In this document: positions 11,581-23,502 of the stretch, in pieces
Layout of the letters: each line of letters starts with the position of its first letter
How positions within the stretch are numbered: position 1 is the stretch's first letter
Assembly (NCBI GenBank): GCA_030760725.1
Contig: JASWHV010000001.1
Location: 74,731,683-74,795,682 of the forward strand
Direction of reading: 5' to 3'
Length of the DNA stretch: 64,000 nt
From: Neostapfia colusana
Taxonomy: Eukaryota; Streptophyta; Magnoliopsida; Poales; Poaceae
The notes under the pieces: generated by a model
What the model saw: the letters and a program-made list of their open reading frames with translations, nothing else
Database searches by the model: none
Told to the model about the DNA's origin: nothing
Translations under genes and position numbers: made by a program

Positions 11581-11870
11581 TACCGGGCATGCCGGTTAAC
11601 GGGATGTCGAGTTCAAGATTGAACTGGCACCGGAAACAACACCGATTTCATGAAGGCCGTATAAGATGGCACCCAATGAACTAGCGGAGTTGAAAGAGCG
11701 ACTAAGTGAACTTATGAGGAAAGGTTCTATACGACCAATCTCATTACTTTGGGGTTGCTCTGCTGTTCGTTAAGAAGAATGACGAGACACTGAGATTAAG
11801 TGTTGATTATCGTTCGCTCAATGCCGTCATTATAAAGAATAAGTACCCTGCCCCACGTTGATAGTTCATT
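11581..11870 (+). pseudogene. Protease/RT linker and RT N-terminus remnant of E
   Basis: Patches over several frames read LPGMPV, FKIELAPETTP, MAPNELAELKERLSELMRKG and SIRPIS, then VDYRSLNAVI and KNKYPAP. This is the start of a chromovirus reverse transcriptase, followed directly by sequence matching the end of RNase H. The RT catalytic core with its DD motif is therefore deleted. Frame changes and stops rule out function. Confidence 0.75.
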
Positions 11871-11882
11871 CGATCAACTAGT

Positions 11883-12113
11883 TTGGTACAAGGGTATTCT
11901 CGAAGATGGTTGGAGCTAATCAAAGATCATAACTTTGAGATCCACTATCATCTGGGAAGAGTGAACGCGATTGCCGACACCTTTAGTCGGAAAGCCTATG
12001 TTCACAACTTGGCAATTGCTAAGTTGGAAGAAGAAGAACCAAGTCTCCATGGCATTCCGTATGGAGCACTCTATAACTTTGCTCAGTCCAACAATCTGAG
12101 GAAAGATTGCTGA
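11883..12113 (+). pseudogene. RNase H C-terminal remnant of E
   Basis: The frame gives RRWLELIKDHNFEIHYHLG and then VNAIADTFSRKAY, the very end of gypsy RNase H (family form: NV-ADALSRK). The catalytic aspartates and glutamate upstream are missing. It is joined to the RT start about 15 bases earlier, which marks a large internal deletion. Confidence 0.8.
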
Positions 12114-12135
12114 ACTGCAAAGGAGAGACAAGGGT

Positions 12136-12910
12136 ATGTCTCACATATGGATGGGAATAGACAATGGAGAGATGAGGTGGTTCATGAAAGACAATGAGGG
12201 TACTCTATGGTTTAAAGACCGTATAGTTATACCTCGTAAGATGAAGCTCTATGGCCGGAAATGTCGCACACCGCTGAAGTGGTGTGAGTACAGCGAAAGA
12301 GTACTGTTCGGGGTGATTAGTCAACCAAGCCGATGACCGAGTTCGGACAATAGAAGCGAACTTGGAGGCTGTACAATCCCGACAGAAAAGCAACAATGGT
12401 CAAAGGCATAGACCGTTGCATTTCAACGGCGGAGAACACGTTGTCTTTGCGTATCTCTGATGAAAGGAATTCACCGGTCCGATGTAAAGGGGAGATTTTG
12501 CTCCCCGAGCCTTAGATCCATTTGCTATCATGGAGAATTGTGGACCCGTAGCCTTCCGGCTGGAATTACCGGCAAATCTTGCTGGTGTTCATGACATATT
12601 TCATGTGTCACAGCTACGGAAGTGCCTCAAAGCTACCATCGCTGTCCGCACCAAAGAAATCGACTAGATGAAGCCGGATCATGCCTACACCGAGCGACCG
12701 GTTCAGACTATCGATGACAAGAATCCGGAACACCTGGAATCGGACATTAAGATATTTCAAGGTGCTGTGTAGTAATCATACCATGGAAGAAACAACGTGG
12801 AGAGCAAAGATTACCTCCGCATGAACTATCCGGAACATTTATCGTCGAATGGCTTGGAATTACCTCTCCCGTATCATTCTTCTTTTGGAATCTCGGGAAG
12901 AGATTCTTTT
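12136..12910 (+). pseudogene. Integrase and chromodomain scraps of E
   Basis: MSHIWMGIDNGEMRWFMKD and LWFKDRIVIPRK match the linker before the integrase zinc finger. The next residues, LYGRKCRTPL, belong near the end of the integrase core, so the HHCC finger and the DDE core are deleted. Further patches (VAFRLELPANLAGVHDIFH, SQLRKCLK, MEETTWRAKD) match the integrase C-terminus and a chromodomain. The chromodomain remnant supports placement among chromoviruses. Confidence 0.75.
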
Positions 12911-12924
12911 TAAGGGGGGAGGAA
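12911..12924 (+). other. Polypurine tract of element E
   Basis: taaggggggaggaa directly precedes the 3' LTR start and would prime plus-strand synthesis. Confidence 0.8.
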
Positions 12925-15900
12925 TGTAAAATCCCCAAAAACGTGAATGCAAAGAAACGAAAGATTGAACGTCATTGTGTTTCGGGTTCATGGAAAATGG
13001 GACTTACAAAAACTTTCTTGCACGGGATGGGGTACATGAGTTTCAACCACATGGTTTCAAGCATTCTTTTGAATGTGTTGGACCAAGGTGGAATTAAACT
13101 CATGTGACACATGGAACATCATGCATTTGAAATTGAGGAGATTTATGGTGGCAGCTTTCTGCTTTTAGGGTGAGCCAAAAAGGAGTGAATTATGACCATG
13201 TTTGTATTTGTGATGAAGTCACATTTGAAAGGCAAAGTTTAAACTGAACTGGTGAGGTTTAGACTAGGACCAAAAAGTGACCAAGTATGTGTTATGAGCA
13301 AACCAAACTTGTTCACTAAATTCAAAAGTGGCCATTTCAAAAATGGAATACAAACTGTGGTTGCAAACATTCTAAGTGCAGAAATCAACTTTAAAAGTTG
13401 ATTCCATAATTGAAATCCTCAGCCAAAATTGTGGTAATATAAATTTTCACCACATTGGGAAGTATGTCGTCTAAGCATTTGCTAGAGGACTTAAAATTCA
13501 GTTTGAACTAAATGGTTCACTTCAAGGAAAAGGAGGCCATGTCCAAAAAGGAAATTCAAACTGTTGGTTAAAATTTTTTATTTGCAATGGCCAAATCAAA
13601 GATCAGAAGGCATATTCAAATTCTTCAGGCTTGAATCAGTGAGAATGCAAATTTTGAGAAAGTTTGGAGTTGCTTTGATATGAATATCAAAGGGGCTTAT
13701 GAACTTCCTTGAAATTTGGATTCAAATTTGAACCTGAGGTAAAACTTATCAACTTGCCAAATGGCTTTTGAATTTGAGTTCCTCATGGTTGAAATTTGCA
13801 CCTGCCAAATTTGGAAGATATTTTGGAAGGAGCAGGGGTGGACCCCACTTGCCATTGAGCCAAATAGACTTGCTCCCTAAGTCTTCTCTGCCTGTTCACT
13901 GGGGCCCAGCTGTCTGTGAGATGAGCCACGGACTCTGTTTTGCCTCTCCCGAGCTATTGACAGCAGCTGTACAGGGGCGACAGCGCACACACTCGACGAT
14001 TCCCGGCTGCTCTCACGATTGAACCGACTCGGTTGCGATCGGCACAAATATCCGTGCCTGGCCACAGCCCCAGTAACACGTTCCTCGCAGTTGCAGCACG
14101 CTCTCTCGCTCGACTCCTTCCTCCCCGAGCGTTTCTTCCTCCGACAGCGTGCGCACAATCGGTTCACCGCCGGCCGGCTGTTTCACCCCGCTGCACGCCG
14201 AACTGAGCCTCCCCACGGCGTCGCCCTGTCCCTCTCGAGGTGTCTGGCACAAGAGCCCGACGTTTCTTCCATTGGAACTCGGGACCGAGCTCGGTTTGTC
14301 CATCGACGCCACCGTGAGCCGCCGTCCACAAGATCACGTCGCCTGCTCGCCACAGTTCTTCTCCCACCGAGTTGCAAAAGCAAAAAGGTTCACCTATACC
14401 TCTTCTTTCTTCACAGCAACACTGGCAGCTTGTCACAAACCGTGCTCGCCGGAATTTGGTTTTTCCCGCCGACATGCGATATGAACTACGAGTAAGAAAT
14501 CGGGAAATTAGGGTGATACGGTGCACCACTCATCACCAGACCTATAAACCCAGTGGTAGATGTTCGTGCGAGCACGTGGGATCAAGAACTAGGAAGAACC
14601 GTCGAGGAAACCTTCGGTTCTTCAAGTTTTTCGAATTTTCACCGAAATCGACCTAGGTCGCACGGTGAACTCCTAGTCGTCGATGTTTCTCGCGAGATAA
14701 GAGCCTTGGAAGTTGCTCCCTAGGTCGTGGCGATGCTGTAGGAGCTAACCGAAGCAAGGTTGGAGCATTACAGCGTCTTCGCGACGTCGCCGGAGTTGCC
14801 ACAGAGGTTGTCCCCGTCGCGAAGCTATTTCTGGTGATTGCCGGTCGGCGACAAGGGTAGCAACGTGTTCCTCGTATGAAATAATGTAGAGGTGGCGAGA
14901 ATTGGGAAGTTTCGGGCACCGGAACCCCCTCCTGGCGAGAGCTCCGGCGAGCTCAGCGGCGCGGGAGCGCGGGTGGCTGGAGGTAGACGAAGACAGGGGC
15001 TGGCCCATGTGTCAGTCTCTGTTGCGTGGAAATTAGATCTTCTGTGGCCTCAGATCGGGCTGTGGCAACACAGGAAAGATTCTGTGGCCCGTGTGGCTTG
15101 GTTTCAGCGGTTGACACGTGTGCCCGGGACCCACGGTCAGAGTTTAAACATTTACCGGTTTATTTGAATCCCCAAATTCAGTTCAAACTTTAGAACCTCA
15201 TAACTTTTGCTAGGAAGCTCAAAATTTAGTGATTCAGATTGGGTTGGATTCAGGATGAAAAACTCTATCCAAATATGCAACCAAATTTATATGCAAATCA
15301 TTAGAAAATTCGGGAAAATTCTTTAAAACTTTTCAGTAAAAGAATTTTAGAGAGAGTTTGGTTCATCCAAAAATCCTCAAATTTTGCCAGAATATTCTTT
15401 AGGATGTTAGGACACTCCTGTAAAAGTTTCATCTCATTTGGAGTTGATTCAGTTAGAATAATTCTGATTTCAATTTTCTGTGTTCAAATGAATACAGAAA
15501 CAATTTCAGAGAATTTCCAAAACTTGGAAATTCAGTTCTGGTCAGTTCTTAGCTCCACAAATCCTAGGGAAATTCATGCATGCTCCCTGAGCTATGTTTG
15601 AAATTGTGGTTCACTTGAATTTGCATGAAAGTGTAAATTTAGTCAGAATTAATTCCTTTTTGCCTAAATGCTTAGGGAATTTTTCTGAGTGATCTACTCA
15701 TTGAAAAATTCTAAATTTTGGCCCAGATGACTTTCTTGTGACAAGGAACTCACATGAAAAGTTTCAGCTCCATTGGAGCCCTGGATCAGTACTGTTCTGT
15801 TCAACGACATTAGGTGATCAACACACAAGTGATGAAACATACTTATCACTTGATCATAGCACTTAAACCCAAACCCAAACCACTAGCACCAGTGTCATTT

Positions 15901-17538
15901 TAAATTCTTAAACAGAGTTCCAGTTTTAAACTTGCCTTTAGAACTTGTTAGCAAAAGTTTCAACATTAAACCTATATGCATATTCATAACGTGTAGTGAT
16001 TAAACGTGGAAAAGTGGGGGAGAAGTGAAGTTTGGATCAAGGAGCAAGAAGGGCAGTTATTAAGCTTAAAGTTATCCGCAACTAACTTCATAATTATCTG
16101 ACTTTAGACACCTGCAAAACCAAGGCAAGCTCCGGTTTGCATTTAAGCTATTTTTATAAAGTTTTTACTTTGTTCACTACTATGGTTCGAGTTTGTATGT
16201 GCATTAGGTCAAGGATGTTTCATACTCCACTTGCATAACCAAAATGAACCCTGGGGTCAAGGGTAGAAAGGTGTCATCGCTGTAGAATAAGTCCGTGCTA
16301 AATAGGCTAGGACATCCGGTAGAAGACGAGTAGTTGGAATCTACTCGCGAGCTATAGTTCAGGATTACATAATTGTGGTTGGAAAAGAGGCAAACTAAAG
16401 TTTACATTTCTAAATATGAGACCAGGCAGGAGGGTAGGCAGCGACAAGACGAGTTCTTGGTCGAGTAGCTCTGCCTGTGTCGGTTAAGGACCGAAGCGTG
16501 TGCAGCCCCGCTGAGCAAGTATTGAGTTGTGTACCGGATGCTTACTGCTATATGGGAACCAGGAAACTGATGTACCAGGTTCATTGGATTGTAGAGGCAT
16601 ACCACATCGTGTCGTTAGACCTATGAGCCCGAGACGGCGCAACCGGTTCTACAGCCGAGTGTCCTGAGAAAGGTTGCCACATACGACGTAATGAAGGACG
16701 CTAGATTTGGGTCTTCAGAGGCGGGCATATGTGTCGAGTTATCCAGGTAGTGTTTGATTCGAAACACCGTCCCTCGCGGTTATTGAGTACTGCTTGCTCA
16801 CTGTGTTGTGATGTAGTAATCAAGTTGTGTGAGAACAATTTGCAAAGTTTTAATTGCTGCTATGATTATTGTAAATTGCATGAAAACCCTGTTTGAAGTA
16901 GAGATAGAGCAAACTAAAGTTAATTTCCATCTTGGGACAAGTAACATTGGAATGAAGCATTCTTTGTTTTATTGTGGAGTTCCAATATTGCTTGGCGCAA
17001 GGTCACCACTGTAATGGCTAAAATCTGAAAGTTAAGGATGAACTTGTAGGTGAGTCTTTTTGGCAAATTACATGTTGAGGTCTTAAGTTACTCTGTAGAG
17101 TTCCATGCTTTAGGAGAGACGGTTAAGTCTTGCTGAGCCTTTGTGCTCACTCTTGCTATATGAGTGGTTTTGCAGGTTAATATCAACGCATGTAAAGAAG
17201 GTTGTCCGGTGAGCCTCGGAGATTTCCGAGTCATGTTACACATGGAGAACCTAGCCGCTGCCATGTCTTCATGTTGCTAGCGAGAGGAGTCCGCGGGCTG
17301 GACCTCTTCTCGGGTGCTCATTAGTTATTTGATGTGAGCTGTTTATAGACTTCCGTTGTAGTTAATTTATGTAAATTATTTACCAAGAACTTTTGTAAGC
17401 TTCTGCTTTTGATTTATGTAATACAGTTTTCCTTATATGTGTGCTGTTGAGTGCCGCATAACACGGCACCACCCAATGTGATTCCCGGGCGAGGTGCCCC
17501 GTCCCCGTGACTGAACGGGTGGCGTCGGGATCCTGTCA
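12925..17538 (+). mobile_element. 3' LTR of element E
   Basis: It runs from tgtaaaatcccc to cctgtca, followed by the target duplication agggc. It is the same family as 5302-9891, with many single-base differences and indels. The GC-donor-like block is at 16121-16130 and the hairpin at 17134-17149. The coding part of the candidate exon is decayed in this copy too (gtgggggagaag at its start). Confidence 0.88.
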
Positions 17539-18206
17539 AGGGCTTGACAGCAGAGGGGAGGGGCGGCAGTTAGAAAATTTTGGGCTGGGGGTGGTGGCTA
17601 GGTGGGGGGTTTATTTATAAGGGGGAAAAATAGCCAAGGGGGCTAGGATTTTAGCAACTCTTTTGTCCAAGGGCTGAGATTTAATTTGAGAAGAGGTGGG
17701 AGCTAGGGGCTGAGATTTAATCAATTATTTTCTACCAAGGGCTGAGATTATTTGGGAAAAATAAAATCCTAAGAAAAAAGAAAAGGGGGCGGCTAGGTTT
17801 TTTCCCCCTTAGGGTGGTGCGGCAAAGGGGGGATAAAATCGAATTTATGGGAAAATCCCTAGGGATTTGGTGCGGCCAAAATGTGGGGGAAATTCCCCCT
17901 AATGTGGGGAAAAATTCCCTAGGGTAATTTAGGGGAAAATTAGGGGGGTTTGGGGGAGAGGATTTGGAGGGATTAGGGGGAAATTGGTGAAAAATTGGGG
18001 GCGGCCAGGTTTTATTATTTTTATTTTTTATTTTTCTTTTTAATTTATTTCTTCTTCTTTTCTATTCATTTGTATTATTTCCTATTTTTATGTCCTTTTA
18101 TTTATTTGTTTGTTTTTATATTCCTTCCTTCTTTTTTTCTTCTTTTTACGTGTTTCTCTACATGAATATGGATGCAATGCATGGTAATGAATATGAGGGT
18201 GTTACA
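17539..18206 (-). mobile_element. Tekay-type LTR 'A', part 2 (minus strand)
   Basis: Resumption of A after element E, including the second copy of the E target duplication (17539-17543). In minus orientation it holds the promoter (TATA at 17612-17619) and ends at 18206 with gggtgttaca, the complement of the tgtaacaccc LTR start. The upstream part is T-rich (18010-18150), where LTR C has a minisatellite and LTR B a G-box array. The bases after 18206 (aggag) belong to the copia LTR in which A sits. Confidence 0.8.
17612..17619 (-). promoter_or_regulatory. TATA box of LTR A
   Basis: The complement reads TATAAATA. It occupies the same place as in LTR B (33839-33846) and LTR C (63353-63360). Confidence 0.6.
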
Positions 18207-18993
18207 AGGAGTTTCTGTGTGAGTTCGGACTTGTCCGTCTGGGGACGGACTAGTCTGTGGTGAGTGTGTATGAGTCGTTAAGGAACTAAGTCCTGAAGGA
18301 CCGGACTAGTCCGCCCTTGGGGACCGGACTAGTCCGCTAGGTCGGACTAGTCCGCTTCCAACCGGAACAAGAGTTTTTGTGTGAGATTGGACTAGTCCAT
18401 TGTGAGTCAGACTAATCCGTTTGAAACTTGGAGATGGCTGCAGGGACTAAGTTCTGTATGACCAGACTTTTCCGCCCTTTGAGGACGGACTAGTGCGATG
18501 GACCAGACTTGTCCGTTCGGAACAAAAGGTTCTGTGTGAGATCAGACTAGTCTGTTGCTGGATGGACAAGTCCGTGGTCTTGTGACCATTTGAATTCAAA
18601 AGGGGGTGGGGGACTTTGTGGTTGGTGAAGTGTGACATCACCGGTCCCCACAGGCCGGACTAGTCCGGGGTTAAAGGCCGGACTAGTCCAGACTTTTTCT
18701 GGTGGCAACGGCTAGTTACTGGGACCTCTATAAAAAGAGGATCCCCGGGCCTCTAAGGCATTAACTCAAACCCTAGCACAGCCATAGCCTTCCTAGAGCT
18801 TTCCTAGCCCTTCCTCTTCAATTCTATGAGCCCTAAGAGTGAATCTTGAGGGTTTGTGAGATTTGGGAAGAGGAGAAAGAGGGGAGTGATTAGTATTGAA
18901 CTCTTGGTTGATTCTCTCACTGTGATTGGGGTAGTTGAGTTGTTGAGGGTGCTGATTTCTATGTTCTTCAAGCTGAAATCTTGTTGGAGCCTC
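18207..18993 (+). mobile_element. 5' LTR of the copia element, first part
   Basis: It begins in mid-LTR at aggagtttctgtg, counterpart of 39394 and 60310, because LTR A is inserted just before it. About ten near-palindromic GGACTAGTCC or GGACTTGTCC decamers lie between 18220 and 18700. A promoter-like tataaaaagaggatcc is at 18730. The 5 bases gcctc (18989-18993) before D1 are the probable target site. Confidence 0.8.
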
Positions 18994-21900
18994 TGCGAGG
19001 GCCCAACCGGCCTCGACTAGCCCGGATCACGCTGAGGGGTGCTGTGTTGCACAGCATTGAATAACACATATAAAAAGTACAAAATGGAAGCAAAAGTTTT
19101 ATTACAATGAACTGTTTTTGAACATGTTTACATCCAAAATAAGTCAAGTTTACACTCACGGGCGTAGACTAAATAAAAGGGTTCACGTTCAGCCCGTGAA
19201 CGTGTTCCCACTAGCACGCACACACACTAACACGGCGGCGTGCATGACTCCCATTCAGCGGGGTTACCCCCTGGGGGTCCATCTCCTCCTCGGGAGTCTC
19301 CTCCTCATAACACCTTGTAAAAGCTTCAAACTCAAGCAGTGAGCATGATGGCTCAGCAAGACTCACCCGTCTTTCATATACATGAAACTCTACATGCTGG
19401 GTTTGCATTGTGTAATGGAATGAAAGTTGCAAAGGACACGCCTAATTAGTTGAACCTTACTTTCAAGTCTTTAGCACCAGTTGTGGAAGAACCTCATGCT
19501 AAGGAACATATGAGAGCCGCAATCAAACAAGAAACACATTTCTCTCATGTGCTCTGCCCAAGGTTAAAAGTAACTCTAATTCGCTCTAAACTACTGCAGA
19601 TCATTAGTAACCAAGGTATAGCTTTCAATCAGCAACTTTTAACATGACTCTAGCATGTTCTTTCTACGTCACGGTACAGTGAACAAGTGGTACTCACTGA
19701 CCGCGAGGGACGGCGATTATAATCGATCTACACCTGCAGGGTTACCCGAATAACCCGTCACGTATGCCCGTACTCGATGTTGCCTACAGCAACCATCACG
19801 GACTCCGTACGCAACCACCTTTCATCCGTCAGCCAAATATTGAACTGGTCCTATCGTCCCGAGCAAGAGGACTCTGCGCACGCATCCACAGTGCCGCTAG
19901 CTAATTTACACCTCAAGCTCTCAACCTACCCTCTGGACGACAAGGAATGCCTCAACACCTAGCTGCCCGAATTACATCGGTTTCCCGATTCCCATATATC
20001 CAGTAGGTCTTCGGTATTGTTCTAGCTTGTTCAACAGGCCCGCACATGGCTCGGACCTCAATTGACACAAGCGGAGCTATGGCACCCAGGCCCCAATGTC
20101 CTGCTGCCCTTACTCTCTGCTCGGTCTCATTTTTCTTGCCATGTGTTCCATTTGCTATTTCTAACAGAGTGGTGCGCCTCTAGCCTATTCTTGCGAGCAA
20201 TTCTAACTACTCGATTTGTACCGAATCCTACACTATCTTAGCATTGCAGTGCCTACTTGAGGTTTAAAACCTAAGCCCAAAACCAAGGTTTTCTTGGCTA
20301 TGCATATGGGTTTTCAGACAAGACTCTAATGCATAAGTAAAGTGGATACTCAATGTAAGTTCTCAAAACAATAAAGTTTATAAAAAGGCTAATGCAAACC
20401 GGAGCTTGCCTTGCTGCTGCTGGTTGTAGGCTAGCTGTTCCTACGGATTTATGAAGTATAAAACTTCTAGCTTCTCCTCAACCTTGGCGACTACATGAGA
20501 CAAATACATGTATATGTCAATTTGAATGCATATGAGTTTGGGGTTAATATTATTAAGACTATAAGTACTTCTAGACAGGCCCAATGACTCTGAAATTTTT
20601 ACTGTGGTTTGGATACAACCAAAACAGAGACTTGGTCAAATTTCATTTGCAGCAAAGCTCATTTGAGCCCTCTACAAGTAAATGTGTATTTGGCCTTAAT
20701 TGGAGCTCTTAGGATGTTCTAAGGATTTTCATGGAGCAATCAATGACTTTATGGAAACTAGATTTTCATATGGTTCTAATGGAATTGGTTTCACATAATT
20801 TGAAGATTCCTAGCAAAAGATATGAGCTAAACAAGTTCAGAGAAAATCTGAAAAATGTTTCTGGACATTTTTCATTTTCTCTGGAACAGTTTCATTAATC
20901 ACACCATTAGATGGATAAAATAAGCTCAACTGGACCTGAAATTTTTATGGTATCTCAGGGATATTATTATGAACATCCTGCCCAAATTTCAGAATTTTCC
21001 ACTAAAGGGTTCTCCAGTTAAAATTCTAAACAGTTTAAATTTTGAAGAATTAATTCTGGAGAAATAAAGTTTTCATGAGGTGAAACTTGATCTGTTGGAA
21101 AGTACTCAAAGAGCTGAATCCAACAAAATTTGGTTCACTCGATTTGGAGTTTCCTAGCCAAAGTTATGTGGGTTTGAAGTTTGAACTAAAAACTAAAATT
21201 CGGGAAATGTTTAAATCCCTGCCAGTGGGTCCCACGCACCCCGGCTTCTTCTTCCACGCGCCAAGCACGCCCGACGGCGGCGGTCTCCGGCGAGGCCCAC
21301 CGGAACCGAGTTCCCGACCACCTCTCGGGCTGAAACCTGCTGCCCCTCCATTTTGCGACCTCCTAAACTCATCAGTTGGCTCGCCGGCCACCGGCGATGG
21401 CCGGAAACACGTGCGCACCGGTGACAGCGGAACCTAGGGTTCCGGCGAGGTCGGTCTCGCTCTACACGGCACCAAATTTTTCAGAGAGCATCAGTGGAGC
21501 ACGAGGAACATGAAACGAAACCTTTTGGAAGCTAGAAATGCCGACAAACATACTCTCGACAGTGGGCCGAGGTGTTTTGTGTCGGCGGCGAGGAAAACGG
21601 CCATATTCCGGCTGATTCTCAATGGTTTCCATTGCTTCTTCCTCGAGAGGGTGCGCTAGTATATGTAGAACCTACTGGCCAACGAGCTCGACCGACAAGA
21701 TTATGTGGAATCCGAATTTCAGTTTAAGGTGAGCTCGGGCTAAATGAACAAGCCTTCGGTATACTCGGAAATTCCAGTTCTATGTTTCATCATTTGACAA
21801 ACGGCTTTCAGCTACACCTTCGACACATGGTGATGCACTTTTCTTGTGTAGGGAAGTGGACGTGAGATTGACCGTAGCGTGCTGTCCACGGCGTCCCGAA

Positions 21901-22947
21901 GTGAAGTTCTGCCGGTGCTCTCGAGAGCTCGGTGGAAATCCTCAATTTGCCGCCAACCACCACAAGGAAACCTCGGTGTGAAGTGGTAGCACGCTAGAGC
22001 ACAAGATGGTGATCGTTTTTACTGTGGAGAGCTTGCTCAACCGACGCTTGGTTGTGCTGTGCGATCGGGCGACACAGAGAGCTGCGGTGGCGGTGTTTTT
22101 CATGGGAGCAGCACCGAGAGCGAGTGAGCGCATGCGAGCAGTTACGAACTTGGCTTTGAGCTGCTTGGGGAGGGATAAAGGCGCCGAACGGGAGCTCCAA
22201 CGGGGCGCGGCCGAAGCAGGTGCTGGCGCTAGGGATTCGGCGCGGTGGCATCCGCTGTTACAGTCCGAGAAACCGAGCCCCCGTTTCTTCAGTCGGTTGA
22301 TCAAATGAGAGGCTGACAGGAGGGTCCCACTCCCCATTTTTAACCTCACAAATTAAATTTCTCCACTGCTCAAAACAGTAGGGACCCTAATACCCTTGGT
22401 CATTTGATCAACCACCCAAATTGGGATTTGGTTTGTAAAGTGATCAAATTGTGGAATTTGGTTTGATTGAATTTGCAGCACATGTGAACTGAAATTAAAA
22501 TTTGATTTGAATTTAGCCAAAATAGCTCATGTCAAGATCAACTCCAAATGGAGTGAAAATTGGTGTGTGAGATCACAAAAATGTGCTGAGTGTGAATATG
22601 AATCCCACTTTTGAATTCATGGGATGAAAGGAGTTTGAATTTGAATTTAAGTTCAAAATAGCCTTTTTCTAGTTATACCCAAAAATACCTCAAAAAGGTT
22701 TTGGATTTGGGTGAAATTTGGCATGAGCATTCCTAGCAAAGTTTAGGAGTTTTTCATAGGCTCATCCCCTATATGATGCATGTGGGAAATACCACTTTTG
22801 CATTTTGTGAGTTTATCTCCTAATGAGTTTATTGATGGTGTTTACTTGCTCTTTAAATGAGAGGTGTGTGTGTGATGAAAACTTTTTGTATATGCAAAAC
22901 TTGGGCCCTTACAGACTCAGTTTGTGTGCAAAAATTGGGCCCTTACA
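18994..22947 (-). mobile_element. Solo LTR D1 (gypsy, minus strand) in the copia 5' LTR
   Basis: In minus orientation it starts tgtaagggcccaa and ends ggccctcgca at 18994. It is about 3.9 kb, nearly the same length as D2 once insert B is removed, and holds no internal gypsy genes, PBS or PPT. It is therefore read as a solo LTR. The flanks gcctc (18989-18993) and gactc fit a mutated target duplication. The uninterrupted site can be seen at 61077-61095 (gagccttagtttgtgagc). The LTR start is duplicated, with possible ends at 22913 and 22947. The counterpart of the D2 candidate gene is broken here. Confidence 0.8.
19211..20500 (-). pseudogene. Broken candidate spliced LTR gene in D1
   Basis: In minus orientation the first exon, about 20410-20500, reads VEEKLEVLYFI. 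It then meets a stop before ending in a glutamine run at the GC donor (GC at 20409-20408). The second exon, ending at 19211, reads CYEEETPEEEMDPQG and then ARRRVSVCAC, homologous to D2. The phase no longer matches across the intron. The hairpin tgagcatgatggctca is at 19340-19355 and the AATAAA complement at 19098-19103. Confidence 0.4.
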
Positions 22948-22960
22948 GACTCAGTTTGTG
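22893..22960. repeat. 34 bp tandem duplication across the D1 terminus
   Basis: Two adjacent copies of a 34-base unit containing ttgggcccttacagactc and agtttgtg. One copy ends near 22926 and the next near 22960. The unit spans the LTR terminus of D1, the target site and copia LTR sequence, so it arose after insertion. Confidence 0.85.
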
Positions 22961-23452
22961 AGCTGCCCCATGAATCATTGTGAATTCTTTGTGATCTAGT
23001 GGAAGAACAAGCCAACCTTTGTGGTGGCTTGGTGAGGATAGGGTTGAGAGCAACCCGGTCCTTCGTGGACTCCTCAACGTGAACGTAGACTTCTTGATGA
23101 AGCTGAACCGTGGGATAAATCGTGTGCCTTGCATTTCCGGTTTACCTCTCATTTATTAAAAGATCACTTTAAAGTTCTTCACACTTATTATTTAAGTCTT
23201 GCAATCCACCTAGTTCTAGTCAATTACTTTCTCGGTCAACCTTACTACTAGATTACTGGGTTATAGTACTTCACTACTTATTAAATAGTTCAGCAAAAAC
23301 CTCTGAGGATCTCTGCTCTTAAGCTTAATTTTCTTGTGACCAGACTAGTCCACCCCCAAGGCTGGACTAGTCCGCACTCTGCAAACTAATTAGATTTTAT
23401 TAAGCCGAATTTCAGGTATTTAGGCTATTCAACCCCCTCTAGGCAACTTTCA
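22948..23452 (+). mobile_element. 5' LTR of the copia element, second part
   Basis: It continues the LTR after D1 and ends ggcaactttca at 23452. It aligns with 61085-61173 of the LTR copy at 60122. Two more GGACTAGTCC-type sites lie at about 23340-23380. Confidence 0.82.
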
Positions 23453-23453
23453 A

Positions 23454-23467
23454 TTGGTATGAGAGCC
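23454..23467 (+). promoter_or_regulatory. Primer-binding site of the copia element
   Basis: ttggtatgagagcc directly follows the LTR. It differs by one base from the initiator-Met tRNA complement tggtatcagagcc. Confidence 0.8.
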
Positions 23468-23502
23468 TAACTCTCCTAAAAGGTTAACCGCTTGGAGAGG
23501 AA

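Larger units (their letters stand above)
5302..17538 (+). mobile_element. Complete gypsy element E with 4.6 kb LTRs and a 3 kb decayed interior
   Basis: LTRs lie at 5302-9891 and 12925-17538, both starting tgtaaaa. They are flanked by the 5 bp target duplication agggc (5297-5301 and 17539-17543). PBS and PPT are present. The interior is only about 3.0 kb and keeps joined scraps of pol. Long LTRs plus a short, mostly noncoding interior resemble the LARD class of grass elements, but the pol scraps and chromodomain remnant tie it to Tekay-type chromoviruses. The two LTRs differ by roughly 5% in stretches I compared and by several indels, so this insertion is much older than F. It sits inside LTR A. 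Confidence 0.9.
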
